Shown piece after piece: positions 17,276 to 24,986 of a DNA stretch of 64,000 nucleotides (positions are counted from its first letter, which is position 1; each line of letters opens with the position of its first letter). The translations under genes were made by a program, and so were the position numbers. The stretch covers positions 1 through 64,000 of the forward strand of contig NZ_BCWE01000013.1 in NCBI RefSeq assembly GCF_001592105.1, in the 5' to 3' direction. The notes beneath the pieces are model-generated. The model made no database searches and had not been told where the DNA came from. It saw only the letters and a program-made list of their open reading frames with translations. The stretch is from Desulfolucanica intricata (lineage in GTDB: Bacteria > Bacillota > Desulfotomaculia > Desulfotomaculales > Desulfofarciminaceae).

Positions 17276-17917
17276 TTACTCCAGGCGGGCTACAGCTCTT
17301 ATCGGTGAACCATCAGCCCCGTCAATCTTCAAAGGAAAACAACTAAAAATAAAGGTTTGATTAATTAGCTTATCTAAATTAGTTAGATTCTCAATAATGA
17401 TAATGTTTTGGCTTAATAACTTTCTATGAACAGAAAGTTGCTGAGAAGAAACCGGATCTACTGAGATAGCATCAATCCCTACCCCTTTAAGATTTAATTC
17501 CCCCAGCATTTGAGCAACTTCCAGTGATGGAACAGGAAAATCTTTAAAATATACACTTTGGCCCCACTTTTTACTCCATCCCGTGTAAAAAATAACAAAA
17601 TCCACCCCAACCAACTTGTTCATAAACAGAGATAAATAATTTAAACTAATCTTTTCACCTTTGGTTAGATGTGAACAATCAATAACCGTTGCCGAACCTA
17701 TAAAATGCTCGATAGGCAATAAATCTAGCGTTGGGCCGCCTTTGAACAGGTGAGCAGGACTGTCAACGTGAGTTCCGGTATGGGTATATAGCGTTATCTC
17801 ATCTTCTCTAAAGCCATTTTTTTCTATGGTGCACGGGCAACTAAATTTTGGAGGTTCGGTTCCCGGATAAACCGGCATCTCTGCTGAAATATATTGAGTT
17901 AGATCGATAAATTTCAT
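17276..17917 (-). CDS. Cyclase family / kynurenine formamidase-like hydrolase
   Basis: The 213-residue member of the metal-dependent putative cyclase family (PF04199) carries the signature HTGTHVDSPAH with metal-binding His/Asp residues at about 46-56. The length is that of bacterial arylformamidases. A role in kynurenine breakdown is not supported by neighbours, as no other tryptophan catabolic gene is nearby, so the substrate is unknown. It lies 60 nt upstream of the LUD gene on the same strand and may share a transcript with it. Confidence 0.8.
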   Translation of the reverse strand: MKFIDLTQYISAEMPVYPGTEPPKFSCPCTIEKNGFREDEITLYTHTGTHVDSPAHLFKGGPTLDLLPIEHFIGSATVIDCSHLTKGEKISLNYLSLFMNKLVGVDFVIFYTGWSKKWGQSVYFKDFPVPSLEVAQMLGELNLKGVGIDAISVDPVSSQQLSVHRKLLSQNIIIIENLTNLDKLINQTFIFSCFPLKIDGADGSPIRAVARLE

Positions 17918-17998
17918 TAACTATTCCTTCCTTAATATAGTTTAGAAACAACTCTCTTTTTTCTTACCCTCCTACAATAAGTCTATAATTTCAACTAA

Positions 17999-18244
17999 TT
18001 AATTATATAAAAATCTTTCTTTTATAGCAATAAAGGTAGAAGCCCCTATATTATTCCCAGACACAATCAGAACAACATTGCTCTCCGGCTTAATAAACTT
18101 CTTCTCTAACAGAGCTGCAATTCCGGTTGCTGCAGCTCCTTCCGCCACCAACCAATGGTTCTGAAAAAGATAGGCCATACCCTTTGCAATAACATATGGG
18201 TCATCAAAGAAATTCAATAGTTTATTGTAGACGAGATTGGTTGG
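17999..18244 (-). pseudogene. C-terminal fragment of a threonine dehydratase-like PLP enzyme
   Basis: The open frame encodes about 80 residues matching the C-terminal end of fold-type II PLP ammonia-lyases (threonine dehydratase/EutB type): IAKGMAYLF, VAEGAAATGIAALL, VVLIVSGNNI. The catalytic lysine and the whole N-terminal two-thirds are missing. The frame is closed upstream by a stop at 18245-18247, immediately before the inverted repeat of the ParM-like cassette. It is a truncated remnant, probably cut by the rearrangement that brought in the neighbouring cassette. Confidence 0.75.
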
Positions 18245-18261
18245 CTACCTTATAATTAGAA

Positions 18262-18309
18262 CAAATCATCTATAATATAGAGCAAATTAACTATATTATA
18301 GATGATTTG
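18262..18309. repeat. 19-bp inverted repeat upstream of the ParM-like gene
   Basis: 18262-18280 and 18291-18309 are perfect reverse complements with a 10-nt spacer. An overlapping imperfect palindrome extends to about 18322, so two alternative hairpins are possible. It lies 36 nt before the promoter of the actin-like gene, the position of the centromere/operator (parC) in plasmid ParMRC cassettes. A transcription terminator is less likely, as no T-run follows. Confidence 0.75.
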
Positions 18310-18344
18310 CTCTATTATATAGTTTATTAATTCTATAATTCTCA

Positions 18345-18373
18345 TTGACATACTGGAAATTTTATGCTAATTT
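18345..18373 (+). promoter_or_regulatory. Promoter of the actin-like cassette
   Basis: TTGACA (18345-18350), a 17-nt spacer and TAATTT (18368-18373) with an extended TG motif (TGC-TAATTT). It lies 32 nt before the start codon and just downstream of the inverted repeat. Confidence 0.8.
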
Positions 18374-18404
18374 GAAACTATCACAATGGAAGGGGTTTTT
18401 GGAA

Positions 18405-19673
18405 ATGACACCACTTAATGGTTTTGACATCCAAGATTTTGCCGTAAGTACAACATTTAATTTTCATAATATTAACCTACCGTTTATAAGCAGTGAGCTT
18501 GTGCCTATCGGACTTGATATAGGCTATTCGTCAACAAAAATATACAGCATCTTCGGTCAGCATATTTTTCCTTCATTCCCGGTTAGAGTTCATGAGGACT
18601 CAACTATCTTTGACAGAGATACCAACATAAAATACAAAGACGAAAAAGGCAACATCTGGTATATAGGGGATCTGGCAAGAAACACTATAGAGTCAGGCAA
18701 GGCACTTTACCAGGATGAAACCCTCTACGGAAGAGCAAGAATAAACAGCGAAGAATACTTAGTCCTTTTAAGGACAGGACTTTATTTCGGACTTCTTCAA
18801 GAAGACTATACCATAGCAAAAAATGTTACATTAAAAATTAAAACAGGGCTTCCTGACCAATACATAAGAAGCGATAGAAAAACATTAAAACAAAGGTTTA
18901 TCGGACACCATCATTTTTCAATAAAAGTCGGTTCAAATCCGTGGACTAATGTTACCTTTGATATTAGGGAAGAAGATATCACTGTACTTTCACAACCCTT
19001 CGGCACACTTTGGTCACTGGCAGGAAACCGCCGGGGTGAAGTGATTGATAATGATCTTCTAGATAGCAAAAATGTGCTAATCTTTGACGGTGGCTTTCAC
19101 ACCATAGACACCTATTACAACATGATTGGGGCAAAGGGAACAAGCAGTACCTGGCTGCACCTGGCTATGCATGAGATTTACAGAAGAACAACAGACAATA
19201 TTTTATATGGTACCCACGAAGAAAGAGATGTTAGAATTTACGAGTTAGATAACTACATAAAATCAAAAAGGCCGGGTGAGGTCCCCTACGGTAAAAAGCA
19301 ATATTACTCTTTTACCAAAGACTTTTTTAAAAACTTAGAAGATGTGGCAGGAGAAGCTATCAGCCAGCTGGACCTAACCTATAATAACCTTAATGATGTA
19401 GATGTATTAATATGTACGGGTGGGACAGGAAAGGTATTTTATCCTATATTTAAAAAGTATTACAGTCTGGATGTACTCCTTGCAGAAAGGATTAATGAAG
19501 CGAATCAAATTGAAAACTTTAATACAATTTTCTCCAACGTTGTTGGTTTTTTCAACTGCCTTATTGCAGAAATACATATGGATTCAGACTATAATAATAC
19601 ATTAGAGGATGATAGCATTGAAACGGAGGAATTAATTGCCGCTGCTAAAGATTCAAATGAAATAGAAAATTAA
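18405..19673 (+). CDS. ParM/StbA-like actin-type ATPase
   Basis: The 422-residue actin-fold protein has phosphate-1 (LDIGYSSTK, 37-45), phosphate-2 (IFDGGFHTIDTY, 226-237) and adenosine (CTGGTGKVF, 337-345) motifs. Proteins of this type polymerise and push plasmid copies apart, or position other cargo. The translation start is the ATG at 18405 with GGAAGGGG upstream; the longer frame begins inside the promoter. It is followed after 13 nt by a small basic protein, the usual ParM-ParR order, and preceded by an inverted repeat. Chromosomal location suggests an integrated plasmid or phage remnant, or a host cytomotive filament. Confidence 0.82.
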   Translation: MTPLNGFDIQDFAVSTTFNFHNINLPFISSELVPIGLDIGYSSTKIYSIFGQHIFPSFPVRVHEDSTIFDRDTNIKYKDEKGNIWYIGDLARNTIESGKALYQDETLYGRARINSEEYLVLLRTGLYFGLLQEDYTIAKNVTLKIKTGLPDQYIRSDRKTLKQRFIGHHHFSIKVGSNPWTNVTFDIREEDITVLSQPFGTLWSLAGNRRGEVIDNDLLDSKNVLIFDGGFHTIDTYYNMIGAKGTSSTWLHLAMHEIYRRTTDNILYGTHEERDVRIYELDNYIKSKRPGEVPYGKKQYYSFTKDFFKNLEDVAGEAISQLDLTYNNLNDVDVLICTGGTGKVFYPIFKKYYSLDVLLAERINEANQIENFNTIFSNVVGFFNCLIAEIHMDSDYNNTLEDDSIETEELIAAAKDSNEIEN

Positions 19674-19686
19674 TGGATGTTGAGCT

Positions 19687-20202
19687 ATGAAAGAAAAGTT
19701 AATGAATAAAGAGGATTATTTAAAAGAAGTAGGAGACTTAATTGTTGCCAAAATACTATTTGGCAAAAAAGACAGCGACCTTGTCGCCTGGGTAGAATCA
19801 ATTCCCAGGGGTAAATTTTCTTCTATAGTTAAAGATGCGATACTGGCTTACATTAATAATGACACAAATTATAGGATACCTGTATTTAATCTTAAGAAAA
19901 ATGTTAAACCAACTGTTGCAAAGTCATTATCCATTGGTAAGGGCGACTACGAAATTTACGCCTACCTATATTCAATAGATAAATATTTAAGATCCAGCAA
20001 AATAAAGGAAATATTACGACACTACATACACAATGATATATCTAAATTATCAGTAAACAATAATATTTTAAAAATAGAAAAGCAGGACAGCACTCCTGCA
20101 CCCAAACATGCTCCAAATTCTGAACAAAAAGACAGTAGAGCAAAAAGGAACCAAAATAAGCTTCTAAAATTTTCTCAGCTAATGAATGACGGGAAATACT
20201 AA
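19687..20202 (+). CDS. Small basic partner of the actin-like protein (ParR-like candidate)
   Basis: The 171-residue protein is not a recognised family. It is rich in Lys and has a predicted helical body and a basic, low-complexity C-terminus (residues about 135-171, ending FSQLMNDGKY). Its size, charge and position directly after the ParM-like gene fit a ParR adaptor, which binds the centromere repeats through its N-terminus and caps the filament through its C-terminus. The ribosome-binding site is weak (GGATG), and a second ATG at 19702 is possible. Function is inferred from context only. Confidence 0.6.
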   Translation: MKEKLMNKEDYLKEVGDLIVAKILFGKKDSDLVAWVESIPRGKFSSIVKDAILAYINNDTNYRIPVFNLKKNVKPTVAKSLSIGKGDYEIYAYLYSIDKYLRSSKIKEILRHYIHNDISKLSVNNNILKIEKQDSTPAPKHAPNSEQKDSRAKRNQNKLLKFSQLMNDGKY

Positions 20203-20238
20203 ACTAAATTATGCTAATAACCGGGGGATGTTATCAAA

Positions 20239-20910
20239 ATGATAATCACAAAAGAAAATTTGGCAGCCAGGATAGATCATACAATACTAAAACCGACAGC
20301 AACTCAGGAAGATATTATCAGTCTTTGTACTGAGGCAAAGGAAAACGGTTTTGCTTCTGTTTGCGTAAACCCGTTTTTTGTACCCCTCGCTGCCGAGCAG
20401 CTAAAGGCATCAAAAGTCTCAGTTTGTACAGTTATTGGCTTTCCTCTGGGTAGTTCAACAACTGCCTCTAAAGCCTTTGAGGCCGAAGAGGCAGTGAAAA
20501 ACGGAGCAAAAGAAGTTGATATGGTCATCAATATTAGCGCACTGAAAGAGGGCAACAAGGATGTTGTTCTAAAAGATATCTCGGCTGTAGTAGAAGCTAC
20601 CCGCTCAGTTAACCCCACTGCCATTACAAAAGTAATTATTGAAACCTGCTATTTGAACCAAGAAGAAAAAAAACTGGCTTATGAGCTGGCTAAACAAGCG
20701 GGTGCACATTTTGTTAAAAGCAGTACGGGCTTCGGAACCGGTGGTGCTAAAGTAGAAGATATTACTCTAATGCGTAAAATTGTCGGTCAAGATATGGGCG
20801 TAAAGGCATCGGGCGGTATAAAAACCGCCGGGGAAGCTCTGAAGATGATTAAAGCCGGCGCAGACAGAATTGGTACCAGCGCCGGTGTAAATATTATTAA
20901 TGGAATATGA
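20239..20910 (+). CDS. deoC: Deoxyribose-phosphate aldolase
   Basis: The 223-residue class I aldolase cleaves 2-deoxyribose 5-phosphate to acetaldehyde and glyceraldehyde 3-phosphate in deoxynucleoside catabolism. Visible are EVDMVINI, the VKSSTGFG strand with the Schiff-base Lys (about 157) and VKASGGIKT with the second active-site Lys (about 187). The length is typical. A GGGGGATG site precedes the ATG. No other nucleoside catabolic gene is adjacent. Confidence 0.95.
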   Translation: MIITKENLAARIDHTILKPTATQEDIISLCTEAKENGFASVCVNPFFVPLAAEQLKASKVSVCTVIGFPLGSSTTASKAFEAEEAVKNGAKEVDMVINISALKEGNKDVVLKDISAVVEATRSVNPTAITKVIIETCYLNQEEKKLAYELAKQAGAHFVKSSTGFGTGGAKVEDITLMRKIVGQDMGVKASGGIKTAGEALKMIKAGADRIGTSAGVNIINGI

Positions 20911-20958
20911 AAAAAGAATTTTCCTTAACCGGCTTTTCCATCAACACCGGCAGCAATT

Positions 20959-22203
20959 TTATGCGCGGATCCATTTCCAGATTTCTTTTGGTGTCGCATT
21001 TTTACCGTACATTAAAATACCTGTCTTAAATATTTTGCCTGCCAGTTTCATAGAAAACCAGATGCTGACGATTAGGATTGCAAGCGAGATGATGATTTCG
21101 CTCCACGGCCATTCTTTCAATAATGTTAGTCGTATCAGTAAAACACCCGGTGCTGTGAAAGGAATGTAGGTACCGATTTGTGCTAATATACCGCTTGGAT
21201 TGCTGATTACCGGTCCGATAAAAACAAATGGCAGGAAAGGCAACATCATTACCATGCCCTGGAAGTTTCCGGCTGACATCATATCGGTCATTGTCGCTCC
21301 GACACCAACAAACAATGCTGCAAATAGGAAGTATCCAAGAATGGCAATGAAAACATAAAGAATAACTTCAGGTACCAGTAAGTACTCAACAATTGGAATA
21401 TCCAATTTCCAGATCGCAATTGGTATGGCAAACCCAAGAAAAACAACAGCTTGAACCATTCCCAAAACGAAATATCCGATAATTTTCCCCTGCATCAACT
21501 CACTTGGAGTAATTGATGATAAAATAACTTCAGCAATTTTATCTTTCTTTTCCTGAGAGGCGCTTTGAAAAATATACATTCCGGAAAAGATTATGGAAAG
21601 CAAAATAATGCCGGCAAAAGCTCCCGGTACGGCACGATTCATGGCATCTTCCGCCAATGCATCGTTACTGCCTTTTTCCTCACCTGCTCCGTTACTTGCG
21701 CCCAAATCTTGTTCCTTAAACATGATCCTTTTAGAAATGGCAGCCAGTTCTTCATCTGATAGGCCTAACTGCTTCAGCTGCAATGTTTTGATGGGAGCCT
21801 CCAGCACCTGAACCTGGTTCATAAAAGACCGATTAATTTCTTCGCTCGTATAAACAGGTACTGTGCTCTCATCAATTGCACGCCCGTCCAAAAAAATATA
21901 GGCGGTGTTATTACTGGATTCCAGCTCATTTTTTACATCTTTTTCACTAATATCAGTTAAGCGCATTTCCCAGTTCAAGTCATGCAATTTGGCTGTCTCC
22001 TGAAGCGTGTCAAAGATACCGAGGTTATCTCGGACAAAAACAAATGTTGTATTTTTCTCTTCATTGTCAGAACCGCCGGAAATATTGCCAATCAGCATGA
22101 AAACCAGAAGAAGTACGGGTGTTAAAAATAACCCGATGAGAAAGGATTTATTCTTTATATTGCGCTTAAATTCCCATTTGGCAACCTTAAATGCATTACG
22201 CAT
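20959..22203 (-). CDS. ABC exporter permease (NatB-like)
   Basis: The 414-residue ABC-2 permease has a cytoplasmic start (MRNAFKVAKWEFKRN), one N-terminal membrane span (about 22-42), a roughly 130-residue external loop and five or so C-terminal spans from about 178 on. This is the NatB layout, a family exporting sodium ions or peptides/drugs. Its start overlaps the ATPase gene by 8 nt, so translation is coupled. It converges with deoC without an evident terminator. Confidence 0.85.
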   Translation of the reverse strand: MRNAFKVAKWEFKRNIKNKSFLIGLFLTPVLLLVFMLIGNISGGSDNEEKNTTFVFVRDNLGIFDTLQETAKLHDLNWEMRLTDISEKDVKNELESSNNTAYIFLDGRAIDESTVPVYTSEEINRSFMNQVQVLEAPIKTLQLKQLGLSDEELAAISKRIMFKEQDLGASNGAGEEKGSNDALAEDAMNRAVPGAFAGIILLSIIFSGMYIFQSASQEKKDKIAEVILSSITPSELMQGKIIGYFVLGMVQAVVFLGFAIPIAIWKLDIPIVEYLLVPEVILYVFIAILGYFLFAALFVGVGATMTDMMSAGNFQGMVMMLPFLPFVFIGPVISNPSGILAQIGTYIPFTAPGVLLIRLTLLKEWPWSEIIISLAILIVSIWFSMKLAGKIFKTGILMYGKNATPKEIWKWIRA

Positions 22204-23122
22204 TAGGCAAACCCTCCTCCCTTAATAAGTTTTTATCGGTTGCAATATCAATGAATATTTCATGCAGTGAAATGCGGTCAATTGATAATTCATTTATATC
22301 CAGGTGTTCCGGCAAATGCCTCAACCATTGTGCTGCAGATACATCTTTTGACAGGTAAAGGATGGATGTATCTTCTGCTTGTTCCACACGCTCTACATTC
22401 GGTAATCCTTCCAGTTCTTTGAGGTCATTTTTACCACGGAGGGTACATTTGAAATTCGCGTATTCTCGTTTGACGTCGTCCATATTACCGTAAATAACTC
22501 TCTGCCCCCGGTTAATCAGAAACAGACGCTCACAAATTTCCTCGACCAGATTCATCTGATGGGAAGATAATAGAACAGCAGTTCCGTTTGCCGCAAGCCC
22601 CCGTATTTCTTGTTTGAATAATTCCTGGTTAACAGGATCAAGCCCGGAAAACGGTTCATCGAGTATCAACAGTTCGGGTTCATGAAGAATCGACGCAATA
22701 AACTGAACTTTTTGCCCCATCCCCTTTGATAGCTCTTCAACTGATACATTTTCTTTTCCCCTTAAATCAAATTTTTCCAAATAAGCATGTGCACGCTCTT
22801 TGGCCTTTTTGAGCGGGTAATCTTTTAATTCAGCTAAATATAAAAGAATATCCATAACTTTAACGTTTTTATAAAGTCCGCGTTCTTCCGGCAAATACCC
22901 GATTTTATTACGTGGGATATCCTCATGATTTTGAAACTTAATCGTACCTTCATCCGGATACATAATCCCCATAATGATACGAATTGTCGTTGATTTCCCT
23001 GCACCATTAGGGCCAAGGATTGCCATAATTTCACCCTTTTGTACTTCAAAGGATATATCCTGGATTATTTGTGAGTTTTTAAACGATTTTCCCAGTTTAT
23101 CTACCTTAAGAACAGCTTCCAT
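22196..23122 (-). CDS. ABC exporter ATPase (NatA-like)
   Basis: The 308-residue ATPase has Walker A GPNGAGKS (37-44), signature LSKGMGQK (a variant of LSGGQ), Walker B LLILDEP and the switch His in SSHQ. A roughly 80-residue C-terminal extension is typical of NatA/bacitracin-type exporters. It energises the permease encoded immediately downstream. AAGGGGAG precedes the ATG. A TATACT -10 and a loosely palindromic ATAGT...ACTAT segment near 23155-23175 may be promoter and operator; neither is strong. Confidence 0.9.
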   Translation of the reverse strand: MEAVLKVDKLGKSFKNSQIIQDISFEVQKGEIMAILGPNGAGKSTTIRIIMGIMYPDEGTIKFQNHEDIPRNKIGYLPEERGLYKNVKVMDILLYLAELKDYPLKKAKERAHAYLEKFDLRGKENVSVEELSKGMGQKVQFIASILHEPELLILDEPFSGLDPVNQELFKQEIRGLAANGTAVLLSSHQMNLVEEICERLFLINRGQRVIYGNMDDVKREYANFKCTLRGKNDLKELEGLPNVERVEQAEDTSILYLSKDVSAAQWLRHLPEHLDINELSIDRISLHEIFIDIATDKNLLREEGLPNA

Positions 23123-23329
23123 TTCTTTTTTCTCCCCTTAGTATAATAAATTAGGATAGTGGAATATACTATTAGACTAATTAATTTTTATAAATTAATC
23201 AGTAAATCATCTTCTTTTCATTATGTCCAGGTTTGTAAATATAGCCATACCTGTAAGCATCTTTGAAAAATTAAGTTTTCAATAAAATTTTTCAACACCG
23301 GGCCCGGCATATAAAATAATGAATTTCAA

Positions 23330-24544
23330 TCATAATGATACCAGCCTTCCCGCTTCATTTAATACTTTATTTCGACCTAAGAAAATTCCCAGTATTAAAA
23401 TGAGTATACCGGTTCCTATAAGCAGCCATTCGATTTTAATCATATCCGCGATTGGCCCAAAAATGAGCATCCCAACCGGCATCATAGAAGTGGAAATCAT
23501 CCCAAATAATCCAAATACTCTCCCTAAATAATTTTCATCTACTTTTTCCTGTAATAAAACAGTACTTGGCGTACTAAAAATCGGCAACGCAATTCCGAAA
23601 ATAACCATGAAAAATAAGTATATCCAAAATACAGGTACAATGCCCAGTGCAAAAGTACAGGCCCCCATTATGAGACTTGCGAATGTCATCGTATGAACTC
23701 TGTTTTTAAACCCTCCCCAAGAAGCTATAATTCCTCCACCTAACATCATACCAATTGAAAAAGTTAATTCGATTGCTGTTAAACGCCAAACATCATTACC
23801 GAAGCTGCGTGTAACTTGCAGTGGTGTCAAAAACGCTGCCGGTGCAATCAAGACAAAAAACAATGCAAAAAACAAAAAGAATGCCTTCAAAAAATCGTGA
23901 TTTTTTATATACGCTAAGCCTTCTTTTAAATCATTAAAATAGCTCGTTGTTTGTTTTTCAGATGCCTTCTCATGCACCGGTATATTAAAGAATAGAAGTA
24001 ACGTTAGTATCGCAACGGCTGCAGTAATGACATCGATAAAGAAAATTATTTCAATGGAAGTCATTGTCAACAGTGCCGCGCTGACTATAGGGGCCACGAA
24101 CATAATGAGCGCTTGAAGACTTCCGTTTATCCCATTCACTTTAGTAAGCCTATACTCCGGCACTATTTGCGGCAAAATAGCCCCAACCGCCGGGGTTTGA
24201 ATGCCTGTCCCGGTGGCACGAACAGCAGCTATGACAAAAAATAACCAAATCGTATCATATCCCATTAAAAATACAATTGCGAGTATTAGTGTGGCAATAG
24301 CAATCAGTGCATCTGATAAAATAATCAGCATTTTTCGGTTGTAACGATCTGCCCATACCCCTGCAACTGGCGATAAAATAAAGGTCGGTATGAAGCCACA
24401 AATTATAAATATAGTCATCATCACACCCGACTGCGTAGTAAGCGTAATGTACCACATAATCGCATATTGAACTAAGGACGAGCCAAAAAGCGATATCGTC
24501 TGACTGCTTAAAAAGAGTATAATATTCTTTTTCCAATTTTCCAT
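23330..24544 (-). CDS. MFS drug exporter (MefA-like)
   Basis: The 404-residue, 12-span major facilitator protein begins MENWKKNIILFLSSQTISL, like macrolide exporters of the Mef family. It carries the MFS loop motif near GVWADRYNRK. The ATG at 24544 has AAGG 11 nt upstream; the longer frame to 24598 runs into the leader terminator. The gene is preceded by a promoter, a 32-codon leader ORF and an attenuator terminator, a layout known for inducible antibiotic-resistance genes. The substrate cannot be read from sequence; drug export is inference. Confidence 0.82.
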   Translation of the reverse strand: MENWKKNIILFLSSQTISLFGSSLVQYAIMWYITLTTQSGVMMTIFIICGFIPTFILSPVAGVWADRYNRKMLIILSDALIAIATLILAIVFLMGYDTIWLFFVIAAVRATGTGIQTPAVGAILPQIVPEYRLTKVNGINGSLQALIMFVAPIVSAALLTMTSIEIIFFIDVITAAVAILTLLLFFNIPVHEKASEKQTTSYFNDLKEGLAYIKNHDFLKAFFLFFALFFVLIAPAAFLTPLQVTRSFGNDVWRLTAIELTFSIGMMLGGGIIASWGGFKNRVHTMTFASLIMGACTFALGIVPVFWIYLFFMVIFGIALPIFSTPSTVLLQEKVDENYLGRVFGLFGMISTSMMPVGMLIFGPIADMIKIEWLLIGTGILILILGIFLGRNKVLNEAGRLVSL

Positions 24545-24585
24545 TAATGTCACGACCTTTTTTAACCTTGTTTGGATATTTATTT

Positions 24586-24684
24586 TTAAAGACAGCAAAA
24601 AAGAGGGATAGACTCGTCCCCCTTTTTTATAATCTTAAAATAAAGGTTTTCTAAAAAATAGACAGACTTATCCTTCTGGTTCAT
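24586..24684 (-). CDS. Leader peptide ORF of the MFS gene
   Basis: The 32-codon ORF (starts MNQKDKSVYFLENLYFK) begins only about 7 nt after the predicted transcription start. It would therefore be translated as a nearly leaderless message. It spans both the antiterminator segment (24661-24673) and the terminator hairpin (24597-24628). Its position suggests that ribosome progress on this ORF decides whether the hairpin forms. Confidence 0.45.
   Translation of the reverse strand: MNQKDKSVYFLENLYFKIIKKGDESIPLFCCL
24597..24628 (-). terminator. Attenuator terminator in the MFS leader
   Basis: A 12-bp stem with one G-U pair (24597-24608 with 24617-24628, 8-nt loop) ends in six T on the minus strand. 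It lies between the promoter and the MFS start codon, 53 nt before the latter. The segment 24606-24618 can instead pair with 24661-24673 over 13 positions with two mismatches, giving a competing antiterminator. Confidence 0.8.
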
Positions 24685-24697
24685 TAATTTGAAATTA

Positions 24698-24726
24698 ATT
24701 ATAACATAGTAGTTTCTTATATTCAA
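24698..24726 (-). promoter_or_regulatory. Promoter of the MFS exporter
   Basis: On the minus strand TTGAAT (24721-24726), 17 nt, then an extended TGT-TATAAT (TATAAT at 24698-24703). It lies 154 nt before the MFS start, leaving room for the leader. Confidence 0.82.
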
Positions 24727-24837
24727 TAATTCTACCGAAACAATGTGTATAAGTAATATTTTCGTTTATTACCAATATTTATTTAACAACATCCCAATGC
24801 TTTGTTGATTATTCAACATTTTAAACCTTATTGTTCA

Positions 24838-24865
24838 TTGTATGAAATTCTATATATATTATAAT
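24838..24865 (+). promoter_or_regulatory. Promoter of the activase gene
   Basis: TTGTAT (24838-24843), 16 nt, then TATAAT (24860-24865). It diverges from the MFS promoter and leaves a leader of about 110 nt before the activase start. Confidence 0.6.
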
Positions 24866-24950
24866 ACACATATAGAACATTAATAAACACTATGTTAAAT
24901 AAGTGATTTCCATTTTTTATACCTACTAACATTGTAACAGATCAAAAAGC

Positions 24951-24986
24951 AAGGAGGTGCACAGCATATTTGCTGTGAATTATATG
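24951..24986 (+). promoter_or_regulatory. Shine-Dalgarno and start codon separated by a hairpin
   Basis: A perfect AAGGAGG (24951-24957) is followed by a 7-bp perfect stem-loop (24960-24966 with 24971-24977, 4-nt loop) and then ATG at 24984. The linear distance from site to start is 26 nt, too long. Folding the hairpin shortens it to about 8 nt. This decides the start and suggests structure-dependent initiation. Confidence 0.65.

Noticed and set aside
23150-23180. GntR- or TetR-type operator before the NatA-like gene
   Set aside because: The ATAGT...ACTAT symmetry is short and no regulator gene is adjacent; too weak to list as a site.
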